Positions 1 to 10,865 of a stretch of DNA of 64,000 nucleotides are shown piece by piece. The DNA is taken from positions 2,308,411 to 2,372,410 of the forward strand of contig JAVLUZ010000511.1 in the NCBI GenBank assembly GCA_036768485.1, written 5' to 3'. This stretch comes from Mermis nigrescens. Taxonomy: Eukaryota > Nematoda > Enoplea > Mermithida > Mermithidae. A model generated the notes under the pieces. The model was given only the letters and a program-made list of their open reading frames with translations, did not search any database and had not been told where the DNA came from. The position numbers and the translations under genes are program-made. How positions within the stretch are numbered: position 1 is the stretch's first letter; each line of letters opens with the position of its first letter.

Positions 1-424
1 GTCTCCGTTTCCGGCGTCGTCGTTCCGACGATGGTCCTTGCCGTAGAAAGTTCGTCGTCGGACCGGCGCTGTGTGCAATTTGCGCGCCGGCGTCGTCGAA
101 TCGCCGCCGGCCGCCGTCGTCGTCGCGCTGGACCATTTTCGGCAATTGTAAAACACCGACCCGGACCGGCGCCATTTTTCGGCCAAATATTGTTCAAGAT
201 CTTGCATATTACTGCTGCGTTTCAATAACAATTTGCGCCGGATGGACGAATAGGGGTGACCATTATTTTTAGGATTTTTTCTACCTCCAAAAAGTAAAGA
301 AAATTCGCCCGACGCCGGATTGAACCGTTTTTCGCACTTTCCGACGCCGGATGCTTCGTCCCGGCTTTCTAGTCGTTTAATCAAATCGGCTTCTTTTATC
401 CGAATCCCGCTGCCATGACGACCC
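1..424 (-). CDS. Exon of an unrecognised minus-strand gene, cut by the left edge
   Basis: The minus strand is open without a stop from position 424 to the window edge, about 141 codons. The composition looks coding: GC is much higher than in the flanks and the residues are mixed and mostly basic. It includes GIRIKEADLIKRLESRDEA near its start and a Thr/Ala/Gly-rich then Arg-rich stretch near the edge. A 3' splice site ending TTTCGCAG lies just before 424. The first base of the exon completes a codon, which fits the two bases left over at the donor at 2711, giving Glu. No Met-initiated start is needed because it is an internal exon. I recognise no domain. The antisense plus frame is also open over 1-228, but it is a repetitive Arg/Ala-rich translation and probably a shadow. 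Confidence 0.55.
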
Positions 425-2105
425 CTGCGAAACGGAGCAATGCTTCTTGTATTACACAGGTAATCAAACGGAATGCATTAGTTGCGTTTTTTGTCGTCAT
501 AGTCTAATTTACGCGATTAATCGTTCTATTATTATTATGAAGATGTACCTACGCCTTTTTTTCGTAGGACGAGATATGTGGAAATTAAGCGATAAAAAAC
601 CCGCGCGTTCCTTGCTCAATCTTAATTATAATTATTGTTCGTTCGCATTTAAAAGAAGGAGAATTGGGTGAGAATTTTGAAAAATATCAGGAAATATCGA
701 TTTTTTTCGCGTTACAAAATTAATTAACTCGTGAGTCGATTTATTCAAATGCGTCAGTTGTCGGGCTCGTGAGTTTTCTTCGAAAGTTCGACCCCCGGAA
801 TGGCTTCTGACCACACATAGGCGTGGGGGTTTAGGGGGAAGGGCTTTGTTCCTCCCAGAAGCTAACCCTTCCCCAGATTACTGTAGACCCCCTCCAGAAT
901 TCTATTTTTTAGAAACATTTTTGGTAATTTTACCCATCCGGCCCACAGAATTTTTTTTGCTGCCCACGTATGCTTCTGACCTCCTAAATAGCTGCTACCC
1001 CCAATATTGTCGTATATTCGAAAAAATAGCGATATTTTGACTCAAAAATTTTCAAGTATTTCAGCGCTTCACCCCGTATACTCATTTTCCTACAATATTT
1101 ATGTTCAACTTACTTGATTTTTTTCACATTTTTTCAAATTTGTTTAAACGTTCTTACGTTTTAATTATGAAGAGTATGGTCAGAGAAGTCAAAAAATGGG
1201 ATTCTCGATGTAGACTCGTCGTTTCAGACACAAACGAAATAAGTTGAAACATAATGTTGGTTTGAGCTCCTATTTCGAAAAATATGTCAATTTTTCGAGG
1301 TCCACCGCTTCATATAGGATCTAAACATTATGAATAATATAAATAAATGGTTGAAATGAAGCTAAAGTTAGTTTTACGGACACATATGTATGACATATTA
1401 CAATATAAGAAAACAAGTTATCCGACCGGCTAAGAGTGGTCCTGCACTAAGTACTCATTATTTCGTTCAAATCGCGCCAAATATGCTATTAAATCGCGCG
1501 CAGCTTGAGTAAAATTCGGAGTAATAATCTGAAAAGGCCGCGGTCATAAAATTTGAATAGCGCCGCAGGAGTTTTTTCGCTTTTATTATCACAGTTCTTT
1601 TAAGGGAAAGAAAAATCGCACAAGCGAGGTACAGTTCCTGAATTTACGCAGCATAAACCACAATTAGCGATGAGGTTTTCAGACCAAAGATTAGTAAAAT
1701 GAAAACAACACGAGGAAGGTCGTAAAGGAAGTATGATTCAAAAAGCGAAAAGAAAGGATTAAATAAGTACAAAAACCGCAATTTTGAATTATTTCACGCT
1801 TTTAAGCGATTCATTTCGCATTCGGTTTAATTTTGGGTATAATAAAAGCTAAAATTTTCATTTTTTTCCTTAACCTTGGTAGACGTCAGATACACGTAAT
1901 ACATCATCCGAGTGTAAGACGCTTATTGTCCATTAATTTTATGCTAAATATAATTATGATAAGCTAAGTGCATTAAAAACAGAAGCATGAACGTGCTAGA
2001 TTTATTCTTCATTTTCATTTCAAGTTTCCCTAAACGTTTTGTTCAGCTTCTATTTCAAGTTGACGCGATCGTTTTGGGCGAAATGATCCTAATTCCGAAA
2101 TTAGT
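425..2105. other. Intron or intergenic DNA of the left-edge gene
   Basis: AT-rich sequence without a convincing exon. It contains a short interspersed element at 808-985 (described separately). At about 1045-1300 there is degenerate sequence resembling the family carrying the GGCGCTTCGCGCC palindrome, with an imperfect AGCGCTTCACCCC. Nothing else is supported. Confidence 0.5.
808..985 (+). mobile_element. Short interspersed element, family J copy 1
   Basis: This is about 175 bp, starting near CCACACATAGGCGTGGGGG and ending near GCTGCCCACGTATGCTTC. Related copies are at 13203-13352, 15428-15605 and 34131-34268. All share the block AGATTACTGTAGACCC or a variant of it, followed by a T-rich core and a GC-rich end. 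The ends are roughly complementary and there is no open reading frame, so it is probably a MITE. Family assignment is by eye. Confidence 0.6.
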
Positions 2106-2327
2106 TTAATCCCAACAATTAAATTGTCGTCGTCTAAAAAGAAATTTTTGACCATATTTATAGTTTCGTAATATTTTCTTCATTTTTGGCTTGGGAATCA
2201 TCACTTTGGCATAAATTTTTCGGCGTATATCGGCTTCGAATGAGCCTTCTGGTTCATGTAAGCTTTTGCCTACTGAGCTATCCGGCTCATAATAGGGATT
2301 CGCATGAACAACATTATATATTTTCAC
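2106..2327 (-). CDS. Possible 3'-terminal exon between the two left-edge exons
   Basis: An open stretch of about 73 codons ends in TAA at 2106. The composition looks coding (PYYEPDSSVGKSLHEPEG, then a Lys/Arg-rich end RRRQFNCWD). It lies inside the inferred intron between 2711 and 424. An AG in the GGATAG at about 2280 would join to the upstream exon in frame (GA + C), which would make this an alternative terminal exon. That acceptor has no pyrimidine tract. No phase-compatible donor lets it be spliced on to the exon at 424. It could instead be a separate small gene or chance. No domain is recognised. Confidence 0.35.
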   Translation of the reverse strand: MKIYNVVHANPYYEPDSSVGKSLHEPEGSFEADIRRKIYAKVMIPKPKMKKILRNYKYGQKFLFRRRQFNCWD

Positions 2328-2710
2328 ATAAACTATTCAATCAATTCTTTATATTTAATTAAATATTATATATTTAATTATATTTATTTTTATTTGTCCT
2401 TTCATGTTGCCTTGTGGACCTGGCCTCAGTAATTTAGTTTTCACACTCGGCATATTAATTTGCAGCTAAACTTTCATTGTCAACGCTTATAAATACATTC
2501 TAAATAAGAAAACTTTTATAAATTCTGAAAAACTGTAAAAAATGTAGCAATTCGTTAGCCTTATACAGAAAAATAACGTATAATTAATACTTTGAGGTTG
2601 AATTTATATTCATTTACATTTCTTCATTTATTCGGACATATTTATTGCTTATATTAATATTTATTCATATTTATCTCATTTATTTGATATATGTTCTCAT
2701 TTATACGTAC

Positions 2711-3288
2711 TCGAAATTTTGAGGTTCGGATGAAACAGAATCGTCAAAGTAGACACGGTAATTCAACAAAGTCGACGAATCGTCCGATAAATCGAGTCCT
2801 TTTTCGACGCGCGACGAATTCGGACCAATCGAACGGCCGAACGATTCGTTGGACCAATCAGAGTCGAGCGATGGCGATTCTGATTGGTCGGTGCGACGAA
2901 GCGTTCGATGATTGGACGATTCACTACAACAATGGAATTTAATCAAATCGGCTGCTTTCTGAACCGGATCAATTTCATTGGTCGGTTTACCGGTCGCCCG
3001 CGAGTCTAGCGAATTCGGCTGTGTAACCTTCCTATCCCTCTCGCTAGTATTAACAAAGCTTCCAACCTGATCTACTGGATTTTTCGACGCGGAAAAATCA
3101 TCATTATCAGCAGTCTTGCCTTCTTGATTACGATGGTGATAATAATGATAATGATAATGCCGATGATGATTCAGTGAAGCCGACAGGCCATTTTTTCGTC
3201 CATTTTCGTCCGCAAAAAAGCCTCGGGCGTTTTTTCCCGCATCACCGCCTCGACGACCATTCAATAATACGCCGATGATATTAATCAT
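2711..3288 (-). CDS. Unrecognised protein, probable 5' exon, His- and Ser-rich
   Basis: The frame is open from the Met at 3288, with an in-frame stop about 42 bases upstream, to a strong donor GTACGT at 2710. The exon encodes about 192 residues: MINIIGVLLNGRRGGDAG at the start, a His/Tyr run (HHRHYHYHYYHH) near residues 41-52, then a long polar Ser/Asp/Asn-rich region that looks disordered. The frame continues only five bases past the donor before no longer matching anything, and the donor phase (two bases) fits the exon at 424. No signal peptide, membrane segment or catalytic motif is visible. An upstream non-coding exon is possible. Confidence 0.55.
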
Positions 3289-3330
3289 AATTTCGAGCTT
3301 TTTCAGGCTCCTACAATTATAGACGTATTA

Positions 3331-3795
3331 GAAAAAAGAACTAAGCGTCGATCGAGTGGGCAAATGATGAAGAAGGAAAAGTGAGCTGAAGAAAATGCCT
3401 CGGGCGACTAAGGCGGTCGACGCGTGGATTATATTGACCTTGGGTTAATTATACTGATGCAAAAACATAGATTCGTAAGGCCTATCATTGATACGCCATT
3501 AGAATTATTAATGCAAAAATTTGCGTAGGAAATCGAGTTTTTTCAACCGTAAAAGTTCGAACGGTTTTTTCAAAGGAAAATCGACATCGGGAAAGCCAGT
3601 AATCAATCATTAATTAGGATAATACGAAAAAGCTTAAATTCGGATAAAATGCGCGTGATATGATAATTTTCTAGAAAATTGAAAAAATGGGCTTGAAGGC
3701 TACAGCTTTTACTCGTAAAATAATGTAAAATGAGGAAAGTTGACGATGAGCTCGTACATACTTGGATAAGTGCTTAAAACCCTTCCATGCGAAGC
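3331..3795. other. Region upstream of the left-edge gene, nothing recognised
   Basis: AT-rich sequence 5' of the minus-strand start at 3288. No clear TATA element or exon was seen. Confidence 0.4.
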
Positions 3796-3799
3796 CAAA

Positions 3800-4025
3800 A
3801 AGGGGTCAGAAATATATATTTAACAGCCCGAAATTTTGGGAGGATGCTCCCGGCCGTTAGGAAAGTGGGGGTTGAGGTGGTGAATGATCTCTAATATTGG
3901 CGAAAAATTGCAAAAAAACATGTAAAAATGACTAAAAACTCAGGTTTTCGCCAAAAAATGGTGGTCAAAAGTTTTCTGACTTTGACGGAATGGGGAGACG
4001 ATCGGCTCTGGGTGGGTGATCCTCC
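3800..4025 (+). mobile_element. Interspersed element, family C copy 1
   Basis: The block order is: CCGAAATTTTGGGAGG, CCGGCCGTTAGG, GCGAAAAATTGC, ACATGTAAAAATG, then TTTTCTGACTTTG followed by a G-rich end. The same order is found at 51890-52115, 58940-59178, 59760-59905 and 61620-61825. No open frame. Probably a non-autonomous DNA element. Confidence 0.55.
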
Positions 4026-4635
4026 ATTCTACTGCTAGATCTTTGGTGTGAAGACTATAGATGCATAAGACGATCGTTGTGGTGGTCATCAGCATACATT
4101 GATACATGCGTAGCATTCGAAATTGTGAAAATTGAGCGAAAAATAAGTAGAAATTTTATTGGGGCTTCCGAATGGCATTTTCAATCCTGGTGGGTCAAAA
4201 CCTTCAAGACCCCTACCGCGCTTATGCAGCTTTATCGTCTGTCTCGTTTAAAGGATCAGTCACCGAATTTACTGAGCTAAAGTGGTCTTAAAAGTGGCCT
4301 TAATCAAGAATAGCACAGAAACTACCCTAAATCTCAGTCGATAAATGATCTCAGACACCTTGTACCATGATTCTGACTGTTGCCTCATTTTGCTTTATTT
4401 TTTCATGGAAAATTTATCTTATTCCTGAGAGTTCAGCCGAAGAGTCCAGGGCCAATAGGGCGCTTGATCTGTGCCGAGAGAATTTCAATGCCCTAAAATT
4501 CAAAAGACCTTCCCAGAATTAAATTTTTGAAACTTTTTCGCGATTTTACAGTATCAATGTGGACAGCATGAAATGTCTAAAAATGGTATTTTTGTCGCTA
4601 ATAATTTTTTCAACCCTTTTTTGACCTCGAAAATT
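4026..4635. other. Non-coding stretch, nothing recognised
   Basis: No exon with splice sites and coding composition. A 67-codon plus frame at 4077 has no support from composition or splicing. Confidence 0.4.
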
Positions 4636-4639
4636 TTTT

Positions 4640-5400
4640 CGGTTCAACACAGACCCCTTCTCAAAATTTGCATCTCCTGTTTTTTATGATCTCAACCACA
4701 CCTGGGCAGCAGTCGAATTCGGAAGGGGCCTGTGTGCATAATGTAAAACTGGTGAAAATCTCATAAAAACATGTGAAAAATCCAATAAAGGTAGATCTGC
4801 CGTATCCTCAGGAGGATCACGACCTCCATAAACCCTCCGCGCCCAGTGTGGTCTCAACTCCGCTTTATTACTTCAATCGTACACTAGCTTAAGAGGAATT
4901 CGAAATTGACGCAATTAAGCCAAAATATTTTCCTTTAACCCCTCTGTTTACCGTGATGTTTTCTACTGTCGAAGGTTACCATGTTTGGACACCGTTTTAA
5001 CCTATGTTACCTGCTTTACATACTCCAGCAATTATTAGTATTCATTTTGAGCGATTTTTCATGCTCTTTCTAAATATATTTGTAATTGTTCACGAGAATG
5101 ATTTGTTAAAGAGTTGCGATCAAAAAACTAATACAATGCTCAAGGATAGGCATCATGTGGGCATCCCTGCAAAAATAAAAAGAAGTAGATTTATGTTGCC
5201 TTGAGCATGACCAGAGTGGATCTTAACATTATGTACATAGCTTTGGAAAGAAACATGTTAACCACTAACTTCTTTATATGATGTAACTGGAGCTAAAATG
5301 ACGCTAAACAAAGTTTCAGCCCAGACTTAAGAAAGATCAGAAAAATGCCGATAAAATGATTAAATAGAACGCCATCCTGAACGGAAGGTTAGCGTTGGAT
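4640..5400 (+). repeat. Interspersed repeat family L, copy 1
   Basis: This segment aligns by eye with 22240-22815 and 23632-23760, where the second copy is interrupted by the 809 bp element at 22821-23629. Shared blocks include AAACTGGTG, AAAACATG, GCAATTATTAGT against TCAATTATTAGT, GTAGATTTATGTTGCCTTGAG against ATAGATTTATGTTGTCTTAAA, and GTAACTGGAG near the end. No open frame. It could be a fragment of a longer element. Confidence 0.6.
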
Positions 5401-6166
5401 TCAGTTTTTGAAGATTTTCCGTTCATTTCGCAATATTTCAATGCTAATAAACCACGCTTGCTTCGAAATATGCATAACGTGCGAGTAGATATTGTTGCCT
5501 AGCTGATTTTTAATCTTAGCTCTATATAAAAATTGTCGGAATGGATAAACAAATCTAATTTATAATATTTCCTAAAGCTGAGGTAGCAGAAGTCCTTACT
5601 GGCGAAATGATACAAAATAACGGCAATCTAGCCTTCATTCTGCTCTGAACGAAACTCTAGCATAAGATAGCGACGTCGACGTGTCGCTTCTTTCGAATCA
5701 GTCTTGAATTATGTAAATTTTAGGTGCATTTCAAAGACGAATTAAGCGTTATTATGATAAAAACCGACTACAGCTACATATTTCGTTCGAATATTATTTA
5801 ATTCTGTACATATTTTTAAAATAGTTCGGAATATGAAATTAATTTATCAGCTATATATAAAAAATAAGTAGATTACGAGAAATGCGAAAATGACGAATTG
5901 GCGATTTCGTTTCGTGCGCAATGAACCCCAGTTTCTCAAAAACACACTAAAACTTATTTGCTCGATTATACGTTAGTGTCGTGGGAGAATATTATGCAAA
6001 ATAACAATGAAATCAAATTGCTTTCTGTATATTTCATGCACTAAATCGACTAGCTTAAAAAACCGAATGCACGTTTTTAAATTAGCCTCATTTAAGCTTT
6101 AGCTTACAGGGCGCGCTTATGAGCTTTAGCTTGTAAGCATTAAGCATAAAGTGTACCAAAATATGT
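5401..6166. other. Non-coding stretch, nothing recognised
   Basis: AT-rich sequence without exon-like composition on either strand. Confidence 0.4.
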
Positions 6167-6493
6167 TTATTGATCGCGCCCTATTTCTTCATCCAAATAA
6201 TATCGTAATAAATCCTTATTTTTTCGTATTCGGGTTAGATATCTGGATAGAAGAATCGGCTTTCGAAGGGTGAAAATAAAGAATCTCGGACTTTGGGCTT
6301 GATCTCGCAGGACAAATAACACTTTTTTATTCAAGTGTAGTCCTCGCGAGTGAAATTGAGGAGTACGTAAGCAATTTAGGCAGTACAGTAAGCCACATTT
6401 GATTCGTCGGACGCGATCTTTAGGCTGCAATGCACTTATAAGCAAATTAAATCTGCGCGCCTCGATTGACAGCTCAATTTGCCCATCTGACAT
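6167..6493 (-). CDS. Possible small protein of 108 residues, unrecognised
   Basis: A Met-initiated minus frame runs from 6493 to a TAA at 6167. GC is higher than the flanks and the composition looks protein-like: MSDGQIELSIEARRFNLLIS, a Cys/Leu stretch near residues 34-43, then a basic C-terminus with RIRKNKDLLRYYLDEEIGRD. Acidic, basic and aliphatic residues are mixed rather than A/T-driven. No domain is recognised and no flanking exon was identified. It could be a single-exon gene, one exon of a longer gene, or a transposon fragment. Confidence 0.35.
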   Translation of the reverse strand: MSDGQIELSIEARRFNLLISALQPKDRVRRIKCGLLYCLNCLRTPQFHSRGLHLNKKVLFVLRDQAQSPRFFIFTLRKPILLSRYLTRIRKNKDLLRYYLDEEIGRDQ

Positions 6494-7140
6494 TCTAATA
6501 CCACCGTTTTTATTACCGAAAAATCTGGAAAAAATTTATATTTTTGGTAAACAATCAAATGAGCTGGGTGGGTAGCTGATCGGATAGTCGTAAGCAGATA
6601 AAAAATAAACTGGAAAAAGTTGATTCTCGCAATGTTACATTCATTTTTATTTATTAACGATTGCTTATAGTATTCGTGAAATGTAAATATTAAGATGTTC
6701 ATTTTTTGTGCGGTGCCTTATGCCAAGCATGGACATCGTGACCGGTCTGGGATGGAAGTCAACAATAGTTTTTTGACTCAAAACTATGATTCTAAGCCCA
6801 ACTTTCTAATCATTTTTCAGTATTTTTGCATAAAATTTTTGATTTTTATCAATTTACGGCCTTTTTTTATTTTGTGTTATTTTTCTGGGAAATTTCCTAT
6901 TTTTTCATCTTAAGGAGTCTACACCGAATCACATGACACGTGCTTACTTGCTTACGACTCAATATAAATTACAACTGGCCAAAAATAAATTTTACTTATG
7001 CGTGTGATGCTTTCATGACAAATAAAAACACTACGATGCTCAGTTTCAAGAAAGCTGCGATTGATGATCGATGAAATAACTAAGTGCATATAAATCTATG
7101 AATCAGAGAAGAATTTAGAAATATTCGAAAAATAATCTAT
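6494..7140. other. Non-coding stretch, nothing recognised
   Basis: AT-rich DNA between the possible small ORF and the left arm of the long inverted repeat. Overlapping short frames have AT-driven composition and are not supported. Confidence 0.4.
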
Positions 7141-9708
7141 ATCATAGGTAGCGCGTTAGTGCGTACCTATAATATACTTGGGTACCCCTAACACCTGTGC
7201 ACCCCCTCTACAGCTATAACGGGACATTTCTGGAAGGTGCGGTTTTTTTAAAAGAAAGATAATAAAAAATTCACTGCCCGTATTTTTTGTTTTTCTTGAA
7301 ACTCAAAACTGACTGTGTAAAGAAGGTGTAAAGTTTTTTGTGTAACGTTATAACATAGGACAAATTTTGGGACATTTATAATGCGGCATGTGGACAACTG
7401 AGTATTGATGACTCGAAGAATTGAACAGCATAGGATAATAGAGGGATAAATTCTACAGATGGCACTTTTTTGTTTTTTGAAATTCGCATTAGTTATCGAA
7501 TGGCAGTGTAAAGAGTGCGAAAATCTGGGGGTGAAAAAGCACTTTTTGGTCGAGTTTTCAACCTGCTTATGTCTGACATTAACTCCGATCATGAGTTTTT
7601 TGAAATGTTTTCTGACAGAAATGTAGAGCGGATCAAGGGCTACATTCTGCATATAAGCAAAGTCTCCTACGTTCGTTCTATGGTGAGTTAGATCCTGGGG
7701 TTTAAAGTTTACACTCTAGTGGATTGTGTAAAAAACTGATTTTAAGTAAGATTTCTCTGCCAAATTTTTTCGCTCATGAGTCAGGGTAAATTGAATACGG
7801 CAGTAATAAAGTGCCTCTCAGGGGCTACACATCGCAGCAAACTGCATCTAAAAAAACGAAATATTGAGTTATTTATGGGGGTGTAAAGTTTGAAATCAGA
7901 TGTAAAAAATGGGCGAAAAACACGTTTTTTCCGAATTTTGATTAATAAATCATACCAAATAATTTTTGCAAGAGAATTTTGGCACACAGGAATGTACTAC
8001 GATTTAAAAGCTACGAATTGTACCAAGCCGAATTTCTTTAAACTCAATAGGGACTTCGGTACGGAATTTTAAAGTTTACAGTGTTCTAAATGATGGAAAA
8101 TACGTTTTTGTTGCGTTTTTTGTTCGCCACTTTCTCCGTCCAGAAGTCGGGATAAGTCTAATAGAATAAAAATAAAGTGCTTTATATCGGGTGCATGTCA
8201 AAGCAAATTGTCTATACATTAATATTTAGCGAGTGTAAAGTCAAAAATTTGGTGTTTAAAATTCGTTTCTGTCTTGTTTTTTCTGCCTGCTTCTCCGGTT
8301 ATGAGTCAGGGACACGATTATCAAGTCTAGAAATGGACCAGGAACCAAATTTGATATGCCAGTCTGACGCATATGTTTACACTCTACAATGTTGTAAAGT
8401 GGTTTACACCTATTGTTAGTTTGCCCATAGAACATTATGGAGACTTAATTTTTTTCATAAATATTAATCGTAATATCGGAACAATATCAAAATTACGAAT
8501 CTGACCAAAATCTTCTTTACACTAGGTGTTTACATGAAGTTTACACTACATATGTATTTACCTTCGTTTTTGAGCATTCCAGAAACCTAATTTTTTCCTG
8601 GAGTCTAGAAATTTTCAAAGAATCAAATGTGAGACGTCACGTAAGCGCGTTTGTTTACATCCAACAGTGATGTAAAGTAGTTTACACTCATTCTTTATTT
8701 GTCTTCAGACCATTGTAGACATGCAATTTTTCATAAATGTTGATAATAATATCCGAGTAATATCAGATTTACAAATCGGAATAAAATCCTCTTTACACTA
8801 GACGGTTGTGTAAAGTTTACACTGCTAATTAATCTTCGTTCTAGAACTTTGCGAAAACCTGAATTTTTTGCCGAAATCTGAAAGTTTACATGGAATCAAA
8901 TAAGGGACGTCAGCTGGGCGCGTTTGTTTACACTCAACAGTGATGAAAAGTGGTTTATCTTCGTTCTAGAGCTTTGCAAAAACCTAAATTTTTTGCCGAA
9001 ATCTGAAAATTTACATGGAATCAAATAAGGGACGTCAGCTAGGCGCGTTTATTTACACTCAACAGTGATGTAAAGTGGTTAACATCTGTGTCTATTTGTC
9101 ATTAAACCGTTATGGAGACGTAATTTTTTCATGAATGTTGATCGTAATATCCGAGTAATATCGAATTTACAAATCAGACTAAAATCTTCTTTACACTCGT
9201 TGCTAGTGTAAAGTTTACACTATATAATAAGCTTCATTCTAGAGCCTCACGGTAACTTATTTTTCTCTAAAGTCGTAAAATATATATGGAAAATGATGTT
9301 ATACGTCTGCTAGGGGCGCATGAAGAGTAGTGTAAAGTGATTAACACCTAATGTTAATTTGTTCTTAGAACATTATAGAGATTTCATTTCTTAATGATAG
9401 CTGATCGTTATATCAGAGCAATATCGAAATTATTAATCCCACTAAAATTCTTTACACTCTTGTATAAAGTTTAAAATGTAAATTAAGTTGAGCTCTAGAA
9501 AGTTTTGGAAGCATATTTCTTTACAGGATGTTCTACGTAACACGAGAATTACTAATCAGAATGTGTGTTTCTTCTACAACTAGTAGCTTTGTAAAGTTTA
9601 AACCATTCAATTATTAGAAGAACCGCACAGTAAATGAAATCTAGTATTGTATTTCCAAATCTTGCTAATTAAAAGTGGGGTACTAGCAAAGAAAAATGCT
9701 CTGATGAT
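7141..9708 (+). repeat. Left arm of a 24 kb-spanning inverted repeat
   Basis: The outer end ATCATAGGTAGCGCGTTAG is the reverse complement of the sequence ending at 31227. Matching continues along the arm: ATACTTGGGTACCCC, AAAACACGTTTTTTCCGAAT, TTTTTTGTTCGCCACTTTCTC and TTCTCCGGTTATGAGTC all have inverted counterparts at about 31.2, 29.6, 29.5 and 29.3 kb. The inner end is near GCTAATTAAAAGTGGGGTAC (9664), matching 28633-28675 inverted. By eye the arms differ at roughly one base in five, with indels. The arm is rich in GTGTAAA/TTTACAC and contains its own tandem sub-repeats. Confidence 0.8.
8350..9340. repeat. Tandem sub-repeats of about 280 bp inside the left arm
   Basis: The block TTTACACTCAACAGTGATG or a variant recurs at about 8373, 8653, 8929 and 9052, followed each time by GTAAAGTGGTTTAC or similar and later by an AATATC-containing segment. 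The spacing is about 280 bp, with one shorter 120 bp duplication at about 8833-9070 that repeats the CTTCGTTCTAGA to GGGACGTCAGCT segment. Confidence 0.65.
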
Positions 9709-9726
9709 AACAGCTTCAGCTATTGA

Positions 9727-9873
9727 GCAGAGCAAAACCCAGATGAAATTTGTGATGATGACTTGAGCGCTATACAGGATCCAACATTATATGATCCACA
9801 CTTAAAATTGGAAAGTGAACTTATGTCGAGTGAATGTGTTGAAACAATCCCTAATTTAGAAAATGCTGATTAG
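9727..9873 (+). pseudogene. Acidic coding-like remnant at the inner edge of the left arm
   Basis: A 48-codon frame lies between an in-frame TGA and a TAG. It is strongly acidic with coding-like composition, including DEICDDDLSAIQDPTLYDPH and ending NLENAD. There is no Met start, and three stop codons lie just upstream in the same area. Its position immediately inside the arm suggests decayed coding sequence of a transposon, but I cannot name the family. It could also be chance. Confidence 0.3.
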
Positions 9874-9879
9874 GTACTT

Positions 9880-10625
9880 AATTTAAAATGTCTTTTTGAC
9901 TTTTAAATTTACTACAGAAGTTGGTACATAATTAGATTGATTATTCTTTTGAAAAAATCATAGTAACATACATTCTTCCGTAAGCATTGCTCTAAGATTA
10001 GTATACATTATTTATCCAATGTAGTACTGATTTGATCATTAGTATAGAACAAATCTGGAGTGTATAAAATTGAATTTTGTCTCTGAAAAAATTTCTTTTG
10101 CATACAGCAAAGCAATACACTCTACATTGACATGCCAATAGGTACTATTTTTTGCATTCATAGAAAATTTTGAATATCTTATGTCTAAGTGCTGTGTTGA
10201 TCTAAACGGTTTTATTGAACAGCTGATTGAACGATTTGTCTTTCTCTTTTAATAAAATGCATTGTATATGCATAAAGTACTGCATTTGCAGGCCCTTCAT
10301 CAATCAAACCATTACTGATTATCCCATAAATGTGAACAATATCCATGAGATATTCACATAAAAAGTAAATTGGTCAGAAATTCTTCATAATTTTAGTGTG
10401 TATTTAAGTCGAAGCACAATGGTGTAATCTAACTTACATTTCAGATGAAAAAATTTTCTAGCATACATAAAGCTGGTAGTAAAGTTTTACTAGTAAGCGA
10501 TCTTTTTTTTATTGAATGATATTTATTAATTGAAAAAATATGATGAGAAAAAGACTAGAAATAAATGAGAAAAATTATAAAAATTTTAATGTTTGGTGTA
10601 CTGTAACAATATTGAAACATTATAT
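9880..10625. other. AT-rich interior next to the left arm, nothing recognised
   Basis: No exon is seen. The segment 10500-10620 resembles 12005-12125 (shared order: TTGAATGATATTTATTAATT, a GAGAAAAA stretch, then AATGTTTGGTGTACTGT), so it is probably a diverged end of the tandem array further right. Confidence 0.4.
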
Positions 10626-10629
10626 GCAT

Positions 10630-10865
10630 GCCATAGTACATATGTACGTGCAACAGGGAGCTTTGGGGGCTCCTAACCAAGAATGATTGTCTCCTATTTT
10701 TAAAACTGCGAATTTCGTAACCTTTTCCATTTTTCGGGAAAAATGGCTAATAAGGAGACATTTTAAGCCATTTTAGACTATTTTTTACAATTTTTTCTGT
10801 TGAAAACTGGTGATTTATCCCATTAGAAATGGCTGCGGCCCCCATACACCCAAAATGTTGAGCTG
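10630..10865 (+). mobile_element. Short interspersed element, family K copy 1
   Basis: It begins near CATATGTACGTGCAACAGGGAG and ends near CAAAATGTTGAGCTGTTCATG. A related copy lies at 32565-32770 (ATACATGCAACAGGGGG to AATGTTGAGCCG). Internal sequence includes a TTTTTCGGGAAAAA block in both. No open frame. Confidence 0.5.
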
